A DNA stretch of 44,141 bases from Ornatilinea sp. (GTDB lineage: Bacteria; Chloroflexota; Anaerolineae; Anaerolineales; Anaerolineaceae): positions 1 to 44,141 of the forward strand of contig JAHDQE010000099.1 in NCBI GenBank assembly GCA_018433975.1, in the 5' to 3' direction. Both the position numbers and the translations under genes were made by a program. Position 1 is the stretch's first letter, and each line of letters starts with the position of its first letter. Below the pieces are notes generated by a model. That model did no database searches. It saw only the letters and a list, made by a program, of their open reading frames with translations, and had not been told where the DNA came from. Of this stretch, positions 1-8,237 are shown in pieces.

Positions 1-113
1 AATCGTCGATAATTAATCGTTTCAGGTTTCAGTACTTCTCCATAAGACCAGCTTTTAATTTTATCCGGAGAAGCAAGGCTGATACGAAGCGCAACCAAAC
101 CTTTAGTTTCCAC
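1..113 (-). CDS. rpoC: DNA-directed RNA polymerase subunit beta' (5' fragment)
   Basis: Only the first 37 codons lie in the window; the gene runs off the left edge. The GTG start at 113-111 is followed by residues VETKGLVALRISLASP and then SWSYGEV and KPETINYR. This is the conserved amino end of beta', where SWSYGEVxKPETINYR is diagnostic. A consensus AGGAGG (121-126) sits 7 bases before the GTG and fixes the start. The gene is not directly preceded by rpoB: a histidine kinase gene ends 155 bases upstream, and a separate promoter (237-266) drives rpoC. The identification is secure despite the short fragment. Confidence 0.93.
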   Translation of the reverse strand, partial: METKGLVALRISLASPDKIKSWSYGEVLKPETINYRR

Positions 114-120
114 CTAAGAA

Positions 121-126
121 CCTCCT
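121..126 (-). promoter_or_regulatory. Shine-Dalgarno site of rpoC
   Basis: AGGAGG on the minus strand, 7 bases before the GTG codon at 113. It decides the GTG start of rpoC. Confidence 0.9.
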
Positions 127-163
127 GAAAACAATAACCTTGTGTAAGAAAAACAAAATAGAA

Positions 164-188
164 CGCGTGAGACAAATTCTCTCAGGCG
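164..188 (-). other. Hairpin in the rpoC mRNA leader
   Basis: On the minus strand, CGC-C-TGAGA pairs with TCTCA-C-GCG around a 7-base loop: eight base pairs with one C-C mismatch. It lies in the predicted 5' untranslated leader of about 117 bases between the promoter and the rpoC start. No U-tract follows, so it is not an ordinary terminator. It may stabilise the leader or regulate expression, but this is untested. Confidence 0.4.
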
Positions 189-236
189 TTATTTAAGACA
201 AGTAACAACTCTCTCGTTAAATACATGCAAAGGAAA

Positions 237-266
237 ATTATATCACACTTTTGCTATTTTTATCAA
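237..266 (-). promoter_or_regulatory. Sigma-70-type promoter of rpoC
   Basis: On the minus strand, TTGATA (266-261) is a 5/6 match to the -35 box and TATAAT (242-237) is a perfect -10 box, with an 18-base spacer. Transcription would start near 230, giving a leader of about 117 bases. The -35 box lies immediately after the stop codon of the histidine kinase gene (268), so rpoC can be transcribed independently of it. Confidence 0.8.
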
Positions 267-267
267 C

Positions 268-3200
268 TTATTTAATCGATTTCTGTATAGGAATTGCAAT
301 GAAGAATGAACTGCCTTTGCCCAACTGGCTTTCCACCCAAACGCGCCCACCGTGCCTTTCCACAATGGATTTCACAATTGCCAGCCCCAATCCTGTTCCT
401 CTTTGTTTATACGCTTCTCGACGACCGCTTCGATAAAATTTCTCAAACATGTGCGGTAAATCCAGTGGTGCCACGCCGATACCAGAATCAAAGACTTCAA
501 ACACTACTGCTTCACCTCTGCGATCAATTTTAACACCAACCTTCCCGCCCACGGGTGTATATTTTATCGCATTATCCACCAGGTTAAACAAAGCCTGATT
601 CAACAAAGCCGGGTCAGCCTCAAGCGCGAGTGGTGTAATAGATGTTTCAGCTCCAACCATTTTCTCTTTAGAAAATTGGATATTTTTCTGATCGGCTTGA
701 GGCTGAAGTGAGGTTAACACTTGATCTACGATTTCCTCCGCAGCCACCCTGCGGATTTTCAAACCGATCCCTGTCTCAATCCGCCCCAAATCCAACAAGT
801 TGCCAACCAGACGGGTCATATTGTCCACGCCGTAAACAATTTTTTGAACATACTCTTTTTGTTGAGTATTCAACTCGCCCACCATTTGCAGCATCGTTGC
901 ATAACCACGCATCAATGTCAACGGCGATCTTAAGTCATGGCTGACCGTTGCCACAAAATCGGATTTCATGTTATCCAATTCTTTATAATAGGTAATATCT
1001 CTCAAGATACAGATCTTTCCTACATTTTGCTTTTCAGAAACCACCGGGGAAACGCTGGCATAATAGATCTTTCCATTGGGGAACGGCAGCTCTCTGGAAG
1101 TCATCCGGCCTTCAACCGGGGCCATCATCAAATCCAATAACGCCGGAATGGCTATCACTTCTTCAATCTTGCGTCCCAACGTAGAGGAAGTGATCAAACC
1201 CGGGACCTGCATCACTGCCGGGTTGATCAACAGCAACCGGTTTTTCTGATCGAAGACCAGGACAGGCTCCGGAGTCGAATCCAAAACCGCCTGCAATCGC
1301 TGCCGCCCGACGTCAGATGCTGCAAACAAACGTGCATTCACCGCAGCAATTACTGCCTGTCCTGTGATCGTGCTCAAATATCGAATTTGTTCATCCGTGA
1401 AATAGTGCGGGCTTTCATAGGATACCCACAATGTTCCGTAATAATCATTCTCGTTCCGCAGTGAAATTGCCACCAATGCACCCGGATAAGGTTGTTCTTT
1501 TGATAACTGCATCAACCGCATACGAGCAGTATTGGGAACCGTGAGCATATCTTTTCTGCGCATCAGCCCAAAAATTTGCTCATCCAGGTACGCATAAAGC
1601 TCCGAGGAAATCCCTTCCCCATACGAAACCAGTTTTTCATCAGGGAACTCCAGAGATACATCGTTCACAAAAACCGCCCGCGCAGCACTCGCTCCATCCA
1701 TCAATGCTGCACGAAGCACTGGCTTTATCGCTTTTTCAACTTCCAGGTTAGCTGCTACTTCCTGGCTTACCTGGAGCAAACTATTCAGTTCATCCAGACG
1801 AGCTTTTAATCCAACCCGCATCTGTTCAAACGCCGCACCAAAACGCCCAATTTCATCAAGCCCTTCAAATTGCAGTGGATGATCCAGATGCCCCTGGGAG
1901 ATCAATGTAGTTTCACTGGCCAGGTTTTCCAATGACAGCGTGACTTTCTTGAGCATCCCCCTTAATACCAGGAAAGTTAAACTCAAAAGGAGAGTTAATA
2001 TTGCGAGAAGAGGCAAAGAAATTGTCAGCGCGATGCTTTGTGTTCGTTCTGCCGGGACAGATAATAAAACAGACCAGGGCCGGCCTACAACAGGTTGGTA
2101 ATAACCAAACCGGCGCGTACCGGAAGCAGAGATATCCTCAATGAACTTCTCTCTTTCTGGAGAAGTTCCCACATATTGACCCATCACATTCAGAGAAGAG
2201 GAATGATACAGGATGTTTTGGTTCTCATCAATGATAAGTCCATCACCGCCAATGGTATTTAAAGATTCAAGAGCCCGGATTGCCGGTTGGGTAAATGGAT
2301 TGGAGTTCAAATCAGTCCGGCCCAGGAGCACTCCAATAACCTGTTCCGAATCATTTTGAATCGCCACAATGAAAGAAACCTGTGCTGTATTTTCTCCAGG
2401 CCAGGGAGGTATAGTATAGGTCTGGATTAAGACTCCGCGCAAGGCCAATTGCACACCGGCAGTTTCTTCAGCAGAGAGGAAAATTTCATCTAACCGCCGC
2501 TCAGGATACCCCGTAAGAGGGGCACCCGTTGCATCGAACAGATAGAGTTGCCGGAAGTACAATCCACTCCTCAGCATCTCCCCCAACTTATCCGATAACT
2601 GGTAGGAGGGCAAATCCATCAATTCGGGATCTGCCATGTTTACCATCGCACTCTGACCCGCTTCCAGGAAATAAGGAAGACTATCAGCGACGATCTTTGC
2701 TGTGCCCGACAACTGCTCGCGCAGCAGATCTTTCGCAACTTTTCCGGCCACCAACCAGTCACTGACCATTAATGTAAAAAACATCATCACAATTAATGGA
2801 ACCGTTGTGGCAAAAAATCGTCTTTGTAAATTTAATTCCGAAGGAGCAGGTTCCAGCGGCTGACGATTTCCCCAAAACCTGAATTTCCATAAATAGAGAA
2901 TTTCCGTTAAACTCCCCGCAAGGATCAGTTCAACAGATCGTCCTAATAAACTGTACCAACTTTGCGTCAGCGCATAATCCAGTCGATTAACAAAGCTCCC
3001 CGGAACAGAAAAAAAGCCCGATAGCACACCAACCGGAATATACACAATAGAAACTACAAAAGCGGAACCCAACGGATGACGCAGCAAACGGTAAAGTTTG
3101 GAGCGGTAGTTTTGACGCACTCCGGAACTGAATAAGAGAGCCAGTCCGGCCACCTCCAGCGAAGTGAAGAGACTGTGTGTCCCCCAGAACCCATAGAGAA

Positions 3201-3564
3201 GCCCAACCTCAAACCCGATCAAAGTCCCAAAAAACGGTCCCAGAATTCCGCCGGCTAAAACCCAGGGTAATGCTCCGAAAAGCATAATAAATCGGGCATT
3301 TAATTCAATTGGAATATTCGGTGAAAGTGTGACACCCTCTACAGGCAACTGTATTCCCAGGAATAAGGCCGCCGTGGGAGTAAGTAAAACCAGGGCGAAA
3401 AAGAAAATCCATTCCCAGACTTCAAGCTTTCTGGTTGCTTCCCGCCATTTAACCAGGCCGAACACCAGTACCGCAAACAGGAAAAACCACCCTAACCATC
3501 CGATCAAGTCGTACGGTGGGTATAAATAGGGTGATGTTGAAAGTAAGCTTTTTATACCTGTCAT
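268..3564 (-). CDS. Large membrane sensor histidine kinase
   Basis: About 1098 aa. Order seen: an amino-terminal block of several hydrophobic helices (roughly 15-245), a further helix near 255-275, an extracytoplasmic sensor of about 260 residues (dCache-like by position), a helix near 540-560, a HAMP linker, a GAF-like region (about 630-770), a PAS-like region (about 790-880), then HisKA and HATPase_c. The phosphoacceptor box is SHDLRSPL (His about 876), the N box NLVDNAIKYTP (about 994-1004), G1 DSGIG and G2 GTGLGLAIV. It should autophosphorylate in response to an extracellular and possibly a cytosolic signal. No response regulator gene adjoins it, so the partner is unknown. A TTG three codons upstream (3573) is an alternative start; neither start has a clear ribosome site. 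An extended -10 promoter lies at 3603-3611. Confidence 0.9.
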   Translation of the reverse strand: MTGIKSLLSTSPYLYPPYDLIGWLGWFFLFAVLVFGLVKWREATRKLEVWEWIFFFALVLLTPTAALFLGIQLPVEGVTLSPNIPIELNARFIMLFGALPWVLAGGILGPFFGTLIGFEVGLLYGFWGTHSLFTSLEVAGLALLFSSGVRQNYRSKLYRLLRHPLGSAFVVSIVYIPVGVLSGFFSVPGSFVNRLDYALTQSWYSLLGRSVELILAGSLTEILYLWKFRFWGNRQPLEPAPSELNLQRRFFATTVPLIVMMFFTLMVSDWLVAGKVAKDLLREQLSGTAKIVADSLPYFLEAGQSAMVNMADPELMDLPSYQLSDKLGEMLRSGLYFRQLYLFDATGAPLTGYPERRLDEIFLSAEETAGVQLALRGVLIQTYTIPPWPGENTAQVSFIVAIQNDSEQVIGVLLGRTDLNSNPFTQPAIRALESLNTIGGDGLIIDENQNILYHSSSLNVMGQYVGTSPEREKFIEDISASGTRRFGYYQPVVGRPWSVLLSVPAERTQSIALTISLPLLAILTLLLSLTFLVLRGMLKKVTLSLENLASETTLISQGHLDHPLQFEGLDEIGRFGAAFEQMRVGLKARLDELNSLLQVSQEVAANLEVEKAIKPVLRAALMDGASAARAVFVNDVSLEFPDEKLVSYGEGISSELYAYLDEQIFGLMRRKDMLTVPNTARMRLMQLSKEQPYPGALVAISLRNENDYYGTLWVSYESPHYFTDEQIRYLSTITGQAVIAAVNARLFAASDVGRQRLQAVLDSTPEPVLVFDQKNRLLLINPAVMQVPGLITSSTLGRKIEEVIAIPALLDLMMAPVEGRMTSRELPFPNGKIYYASVSPVVSEKQNVGKICILRDITYYKELDNMKSDFVATVSHDLRSPLTLMRGYATMLQMVGELNTQQKEYVQKIVYGVDNMTRLVGNLLDLGRIETGIGLKIRRVAAEEIVDQVLTSLQPQADQKNIQFSKEKMVGAETSITPLALEADPALLNQALFNLVDNAIKYTPVGGKVGVKIDRRGEAVVFEVFDSGIGVAPLDLPHMFEKFYRSGRREAYKQRGTGLGLAIVKSIVERHGGRVWVESQLGKGSSFFIAIPIQKSIK

Positions 3565-3602
3565 AGCAGCCAAAAAGAGAGTGCAAAAACTAGAGTTTAT
3601 AA

Positions 3603-3611
3603 ATTATAGCA
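3603..3611 (-). promoter_or_regulatory. Extended -10 promoter of the histidine kinase gene
   Basis: The minus strand reads TGCTATAAT, an extended -10 element (TGn plus TATAAT). No good -35 box is found 16-18 bases upstream, as is allowed for extended -10 promoters. The start point would be near 3596, about 30 bases before the gene. Confidence 0.5.
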
Positions 3612-3706
3612 TTCCACAAAAGGAAATTCCCATAGAAATCTCACTTTTGAAATGAACCTATATTTTTATTGTATAACATTGTCCCCAAACATCAGCACAC
3701 CAAGAA

Positions 3707-5038
3707 TTACGATAACTTAAGTCCCGCCTTCAGATTAAAACTTTTCCACGCCTTTTTATATAACGAAGAAGCTCCGGAATTAGCAGATACAGATTGAACA
3801 GATTCTAACAATGTGGTATCTGCTTCTCTGGATCTTTCGAAACACTCCTTAGAATAATTATAGCGAATTTCCGCAGACATTTCATCTTTTTCCGCCACCG
3901 AATCCAGAAACTCCTTCTGAAAATGGTCAAGCGCCTCCTGAATTATGGGCTTCCGCATCGGATAATTTCGAAGCACTTCCCGGTGGAGCATCTCATGATT
4001 CCAAAACAAACTCGCTCTGTCAAATTTTCCGGTAGGCGAATGCCCCACCTCGGGCATCCCCGCATCCATCCATACCGGCTTAAACACACTTAAACAAGGG
4101 GCGGAAGTACCTGTCAGCCAATGGGTCGCATTTCCGTTGTTTTTTATATGCGAAACCATAGACCCTACAGTCTGGCTGTTCCGGACAGGTCCGGGCCCGG
4201 CATGCATGCACACATCTGCGCCAAACAGCCCCTTTGATGGATCAAAATGATCTCCCTCCTGATGCGATTTTAACAAAGTCATCATTGCTTCCGCAGTGAT
4301 TTTCCCCTCCAAGCTTTTTAACGAATTAAACGTACAGGTTTGCCGTGGTTTTGCATCACTGAAACGCGTATAGATAAAATCCGAATAACATCTTGCAAAA
4401 GAAAAATCTTGGGCATTTTTACACCACCCTTTTTCAATTGCATGTGACACCAAATTCTCAGAAGCTCTGTCCCAATCTTTCTCAATCGTCAGCGCATTGG
4501 AAATCGAACGCACGTCCTTCACTTTTTGTGCCGCCCATTGTTTTCCCGCTGTTTCCAGGACCCAGGCTGTTTTTGAATCCGCAATCAAAAAACTATTATG
4601 ATAATAAAGGTGATGTGTAAAACCACAATCTCCGCCCTGCCCATACGTTTCAAGAAGAGTGGTTATCTGATTCAGCGCTTCTTCCGCGGTTACTGCCCTT
4701 TCTAAAGCCAGTCTGAGCAGGTCCATACCAATCAATGAGGGCCCTTTTTCATACGGAACTTTCGTGAACACGGCTTCGTTTCCGATTACCAGGCCGTGCT
4801 CATTAGCCCCCATTTCGGCTCCCCATATCCAAAATGGTTTGGCCAGCAAAACAGCGTGTGTATGTTGCACCTGAGGAATGGAAATATAAGTGCATTGAAG
4901 CAATTCATCGCTCCCATGATCGGCAGCCGGAATCAATTCAATTTCATGCGCTTCATTCGCCTCACAATCACTGTTCTTTGCAAAAAGAACAGACCCATCA
5001 ACAGTAGAGTTCCCCAAAGCGACAAAAGTATCACACAT
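3707..5038 (-). CDS. Secernin-like peptidase family C69 protein
   Basis: 443 aa. The protein opens MCDTFVALGNSTVDGS and continues FAKNSD, the pattern of the secernin branch of family C69 (Ntn hydrolases, dipeptidase-related). In this family methionine removal exposes Cys2 as the catalytic nucleophile; Cys2 is present, as are the conserved NSD, the GANEHGLVIGNEAVFT segment and the downstream WVLETAGKQW. No signal peptide is seen, so it is probably cytosolic, and its substrate cannot be read from sequence. The ATG at 5038 has AAAGAGG (5044-5050) five bases upstream. It lies 32 bases after cmk on the same strand and may share its transcript. Length is close to that of secernins (about 410-450 aa). 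Confidence 0.85.
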   Translation of the reverse strand: MCDTFVALGNSTVDGSVLFAKNSDCEANEAHEIELIPAADHGSDELLQCTYISIPQVQHTHAVLLAKPFWIWGAEMGANEHGLVIGNEAVFTKVPYEKGPSLIGMDLLRLALERAVTAEEALNQITTLLETYGQGGDCGFTHHLYYHNSFLIADSKTAWVLETAGKQWAAQKVKDVRSISNALTIEKDWDRASENLVSHAIEKGWCKNAQDFSFARCYSDFIYTRFSDAKPRQTCTFNSLKSLEGKITAEAMMTLLKSHQEGDHFDPSKGLFGADVCMHAGPGPVRNSQTVGSMVSHIKNNGNATHWLTGTSAPCLSVFKPVWMDAGMPEVGHSPTGKFDRASLFWNHEMLHREVLRNYPMRKPIIQEALDHFQKEFLDSVAEKDEMSAEIRYNYSKECFERSREADTTLLESVQSVSANSGASSLYKKAWKSFNLKAGLKLS

Positions 5039-5070
5039 CTTTACCTCTTTGAAAGCCGTCCGAGATTTGC

Positions 5071-5748
5071 TTATTTTAACAGGGCATGTATCTTTTGCAG
5101 TACACCATCAACCGTTAAGCCATCCGAATTCAAAATGTAGGCATCTTTTGCAGCGACCAATGGGGCAATTTTTCTCGTCGAATCAATTTCATCTCTGCGC
5201 CGCATGGAAGAAAGAATTTCTTCATAAGTTTCGCTTCTTCCCCTTTCCAGTACTTCTTTGTGCCGCCGTTTGGCCCGTTCTTCTACCGAAGCATCCAAAT
5301 AGATCTTTAGATCTGCGTTGGGAAGAACCACGGTGCCAATGTCTCTCCCCACCATCACAACCCGCCCTCTTTCTCCAATACGGCGCTGCTGTGAGGTCAT
5401 TTCCTGCCTTACACCTGAATAAGCTGAAACCTGAGAAACATTTTGATCAACTTCCGGTTTACGAATCTCCCAGGTAACATCCTGACCATCCAGAAACACG
5501 TCATATTTTCGACCATCATCCATCGAGGGCGGTTTAACATCAATACAAACTCGTTGAGCCAACTCGGTTACCGCAGTTTCATCTTCAACCCTGGAAAGAT
5601 GTTTCAAAGCTGCCAGCGTGACTGCCCGATACATCACACCAGTGTCAAAATACAAATACCCTAATTCCTCCGCCAATCTTTCGGCAACTGTTGATTTCCC
5701 CGAAGCCGCTGGCCCGTCAATAGCAATTTTATCAGGCATCTTTTTCAT
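5071..5748 (-). CDS. cmk: Cytidylate kinase
   Basis: 225 aa from the ATG at 5748. It phosphorylates CMP and dCMP to the diphosphates. The P-loop GPAASGKST near the amino end, FDTGVMYRA, MVGRDIGTVV and the RAKRRHKE lid segment are hallmarks of bacterial Cmk, and the length is typical (about 220-230 aa). GGAAAG five bases upstream favours the ATG at 5748; an in-frame GTG (5754) and a second ATG (5739) are alternatives. The start overlaps the end of plsC by 17 bases, suggesting translational coupling. A cmk-plsC pair is common in bacteria, although here plsC comes first. Confidence 0.95.
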   Translation of the reverse strand: MKKMPDKIAIDGPAASGKSTVAERLAEELGYLYFDTGVMYRAVTLAALKHLSRVEDETAVTELAQRVCIDVKPPSMDDGRKYDVFLDGQDVTWEIRKPEVDQNVSQVSAYSGVRQEMTSQQRRIGERGRVVMVGRDIGTVVLPNADLKIYLDASVEERAKRRHKEVLERGRSETYEEILSSMRRRDEIDSTRKIAPLVAAKDAYILNSDGLTVDGVLQKIHALLK

Positions 5749-6484
5749 TATCACTTTCCATATTTAATAAATCTAATTTTTTAATAAACTTTTCGTAATC
5801 GGAATAAAAACCGCGGTAGTCCGCGGGCAGTACAGCAGCCACTTTTGCCATTACATAATCCGCAAGTGCTTGATAGCCCTGTTTGCGGGGCAAATGAGTC
5901 ACCCTGTCAAAAGGCAAATGAAAAGGCAAACCGATGGTCATGCTGATCATTGGTTTCTCACCCTTCAGAGCTCGATCCAAAAAGTCCGGAGTCCCGCCTA
6001 CGATCCCAACAGGAACAACCGGAACACGTGCTTTCTCCAGAATATACGCTACTCCCAATTTCGCCTGCCGCAACCCGGGTACCCGGGTTATTCTCCCCTC
6101 CGGAGCCATTAAAACCGGCATACCGGTTTTCAGGGTTAGCACCACCCGCTCCAATGCAGTCCGATGATAACGATCCCGATCAATAGGGATTGCTCCGTAC
6201 ATTTTTGTCAAAGTCGCTTTACCCCGTTCTGTCCACAACTCTATTGCTCCTAAAGGTGTGGGGGCAGTAGGCCAAAAAGGGATCACAAATGGAGGGTCAT
6301 AAACGGACAGGTGATTGATTGCAATTAAATATGGGCCGTTTTCGGGAACCCTCTCCCTCCCAATAATCTCGGGGCAGGAAAAATGGCGGTACAAAAAACG
6401 GCCGGTGTTGCGAATCAACTCACGGAGAACCGTTTGATAATACGTCGGGGTAAAAGGTCCAACCTTATCATCATGGTTTACCAT
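5732..6484 (-). CDS. plsC: 1-acyl-sn-glycerol-3-phosphate acyltransferase (PlsC family)
   Basis: 250 aa. It carries the HX4D acyltransferase motif as NHLSVYD and the substrate-binding block as APEGRITR, followed by a segment ending in VPVVPVGIVG typical of the family. It should acylate lysophosphatidate in phospholipid synthesis at the inner face of the membrane. It starts 6 bases after the end of the 572-aa membrane protein gene and overlaps cmk, so all three are likely cotranscribed. The start has no obvious ribosome site, which fits coupling to the upstream gene. Exact acyl acceptor specificity cannot be told. Confidence 0.9.
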   Translation of the reverse strand: MVNHDDKVGPFTPTYYQTVLRELIRNTGRFLYRHFSCPEIIGRERVPENGPYLIAINHLSVYDPPFVIPFWPTAPTPLGAIELWTERGKATLTKMYGAIPIDRDRYHRTALERVVLTLKTGMPVLMAPEGRITRVPGLRQAKLGVAYILEKARVPVVPVGIVGGTPDFLDRALKGEKPMISMTIGLPFHLPFDRVTHLPRKQGYQALADYVMAKVAAVLPADYRGFYSDYEKFIKKLDLLNMESDNEKDA

Positions 6485-6490
6485 GTTAAA

Positions 6491-8209
6491 TTAATTGGCT
6501 TTTCCTGTCCCCGGGAATAAATCGCTCCGGACCCAAACAACCAGAACATGGCTTTCTTTAGGAGCTTCTCGGAAGAAAAGCCAACCAAGCCATTCTCTTG
6601 GAAGGATCAAAGACCAGTTTGTTGTTTGCTCCCAAATAAAATTTTGTCCACTGTAAGAAGAAGACAATGCTAAAGTTTCCTGGTCCTGGGTAACAACAAT
6701 TTCAGGATCGGAATCGCCGGGTAAATAGGTGCTGTATTGCGCTTCCGGAAAATCGCGCAAAACCCACTTTATGGAAGGAGATGGAACGCCCGCAACGATC
6801 AGCTCTAAATCCGGCAGCGAATTTTCATTCCATTCCACGTAATCCGCTATTGTCTTGGTGAACAAATCGGCTTCCACAAGACTTCCATCCTGCACAAACA
6901 ATTCCGCGCCCGGATGCCGTCCCAAACCTGCTGCATTCCAGGAAGAAGAGAACATGAAAATTAACAAATAAGCGGCCAGAGCCAGAGAAAGTCCTTCCTT
7001 TGCAGCCTTGATGGACCACCCCCAAGATACCAAAATCACTACCAGAGCAATCACAATCAACACTCCGGCAATAGTGGCCAGCCTCAATGAATCATCTGTT
7101 GGATCAGAAGGAACTCTTGAAAGCACACCGAGATTAAGGGATACAAAAACCAACAGCACAAGAATTAATCCAGCGAGCAGGGTTGGCACAACCCAGTTTT
7201 CTCTCTTTATGGCATTTAGCAAAGCAAAAAGCGACCTGCTTGCCAGGGCCCACAAAGGGATAACAAACCACACCAGCCCCAATAGTTGCCGACCGGGATA
7301 GATGATCAACAGTAATATTGCAAATAACAGCCACACATTGAGAATCTTTCGCGTTTTATCAGAATCTCTAAAATGCAGAACGGTTTCACTCAGCCCAAAG
7401 GCAAGGGGGAATAACTCGTAGGCAAGAAGCGCAATGAATACCAGACTGGTGCTTGATCTGGAGGGGGAACTCCAACCGCCTAAAAACTCCGGTATGTTTT
7501 GAAAAGCGCTCCCTACCGCTTGCGGCATTGTAAAGAATAACGTTCCTAAAACCAAATAAGTGCCCACCAACCAATAAATCAATTTTCTTTTTGTAGCCCC
7601 CTGCAATTCCGGCGAGGTTAAAATAGGGTCTCCTTGAGGCAAATCTTCTTGTACGAAAAACTTGTTGACCCCAAGTATCAACAGAAAAACAATGATCCCT
7701 TCCCAAAAAGCAGGCCCGGACATAAGGGCCATTGCCAGGCTCATCCCGGACCATGCATAAGCTTTGTTGTAGAAGAATCCAATACCCGCCAGAAGGAATG
7801 TAACCGCAAGAATTTCTCCATTGATCTGTCTGGAGGCCGAGATTAATACCCCATCCAGAGCAAATCCAAAAGCCAAGACTACTGCAGGTCCCTTTCCCAG
7901 TACCTTCCTGTAAAGAAAAGGCACCCCTATTAACAGGCTTCCAATCAAAGCCGGCCATAACCTTGCCAAAAATGGTGTGGCTTCAAACAAACTGAAGAAC
8001 AGCTTTGTGCTTGCCAGATAACCCGTCAGGCTTTGGAGTGAAGGCAAGTTCCCTTTAGATAGAGCCAACGCCTGTAAAGCCAGTGAGGCTTCAGTATCCC
8101 CCAAAGGAAGACTGCCCAATCGATAGAACCGGATCAACAGCCCTATCAGAAATGCACATCCATATAACCCTGTTTCAATGGTTATTTTCTCACGTTTCAA
8201 GACAATCAC
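6491..8209 (-). CDS. Polytopic GT-C / PMT-like membrane protein (572 aa)
   Basis: Integral membrane protein with about 11-12 hydrophobic helices and a soluble carboxy-terminal part of about 110 residues, the plan of ArnT/PMT-type GT-C glycosyltransferases. The first luminal loop holds LGSLPLGDTEAS (D38, E40), placed like the catalytic Asp-Glu of PMT_2 enzymes but split by a threonine. Families of this type (for example TIGR03663) occur beside DUF2298 genes in Chloroflexi and Archaea; assignment to a particular one is not certain. Expected role: transfer of sugar from a polyprenyl-phosphate donor on the outer face. GTG at 8209 opens the longest frame, but GAGGTGA centred near 8209 sits 6 bases before an in-frame TTG at 8200, which may be the true start (569 aa). 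It lies 28 bases after the 852-aa gene. Confidence 0.75.
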   Translation of the reverse strand: MIVLKREKITIETGLYGCAFLIGLLIRFYRLGSLPLGDTEASLALQALALSKGNLPSLQSLTGYLASTKLFFSLFEATPFLARLWPALIGSLLIGVPFLYRKVLGKGPAVVLAFGFALDGVLISASRQINGEILAVTFLLAGIGFFYNKAYAWSGMSLAMALMSGPAFWEGIIVFLLILGVNKFFVQEDLPQGDPILTSPELQGATKRKLIYWLVGTYLVLGTLFFTMPQAVGSAFQNIPEFLGGWSSPSRSSTSLVFIALLAYELFPLAFGLSETVLHFRDSDKTRKILNVWLLFAILLLIIYPGRQLLGLVWFVIPLWALASRSLFALLNAIKRENWVVPTLLAGLILVLLVFVSLNLGVLSRVPSDPTDDSLRLATIAGVLIVIALVVILVSWGWSIKAAKEGLSLALAAYLLIFMFSSSWNAAGLGRHPGAELFVQDGSLVEADLFTKTIADYVEWNENSLPDLELIVAGVPSPSIKWVLRDFPEAQYSTYLPGDSDPEIVVTQDQETLALSSSYSGQNFIWEQTTNWSLILPREWLGWLFFREAPKESHVLVVWVRSDLFPGTGKAN

Positions 8210-8237
8210 CTCAACCCTGATCTATAATATCAATATC

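Noticed and set aside
7386..7958. A 190-codon minus-strand frame inside the 572-aa gene
   Set aside because: It overlaps the conserved membrane protein in another frame, has no recognisable motif and is a shadow of the biased codon use there.
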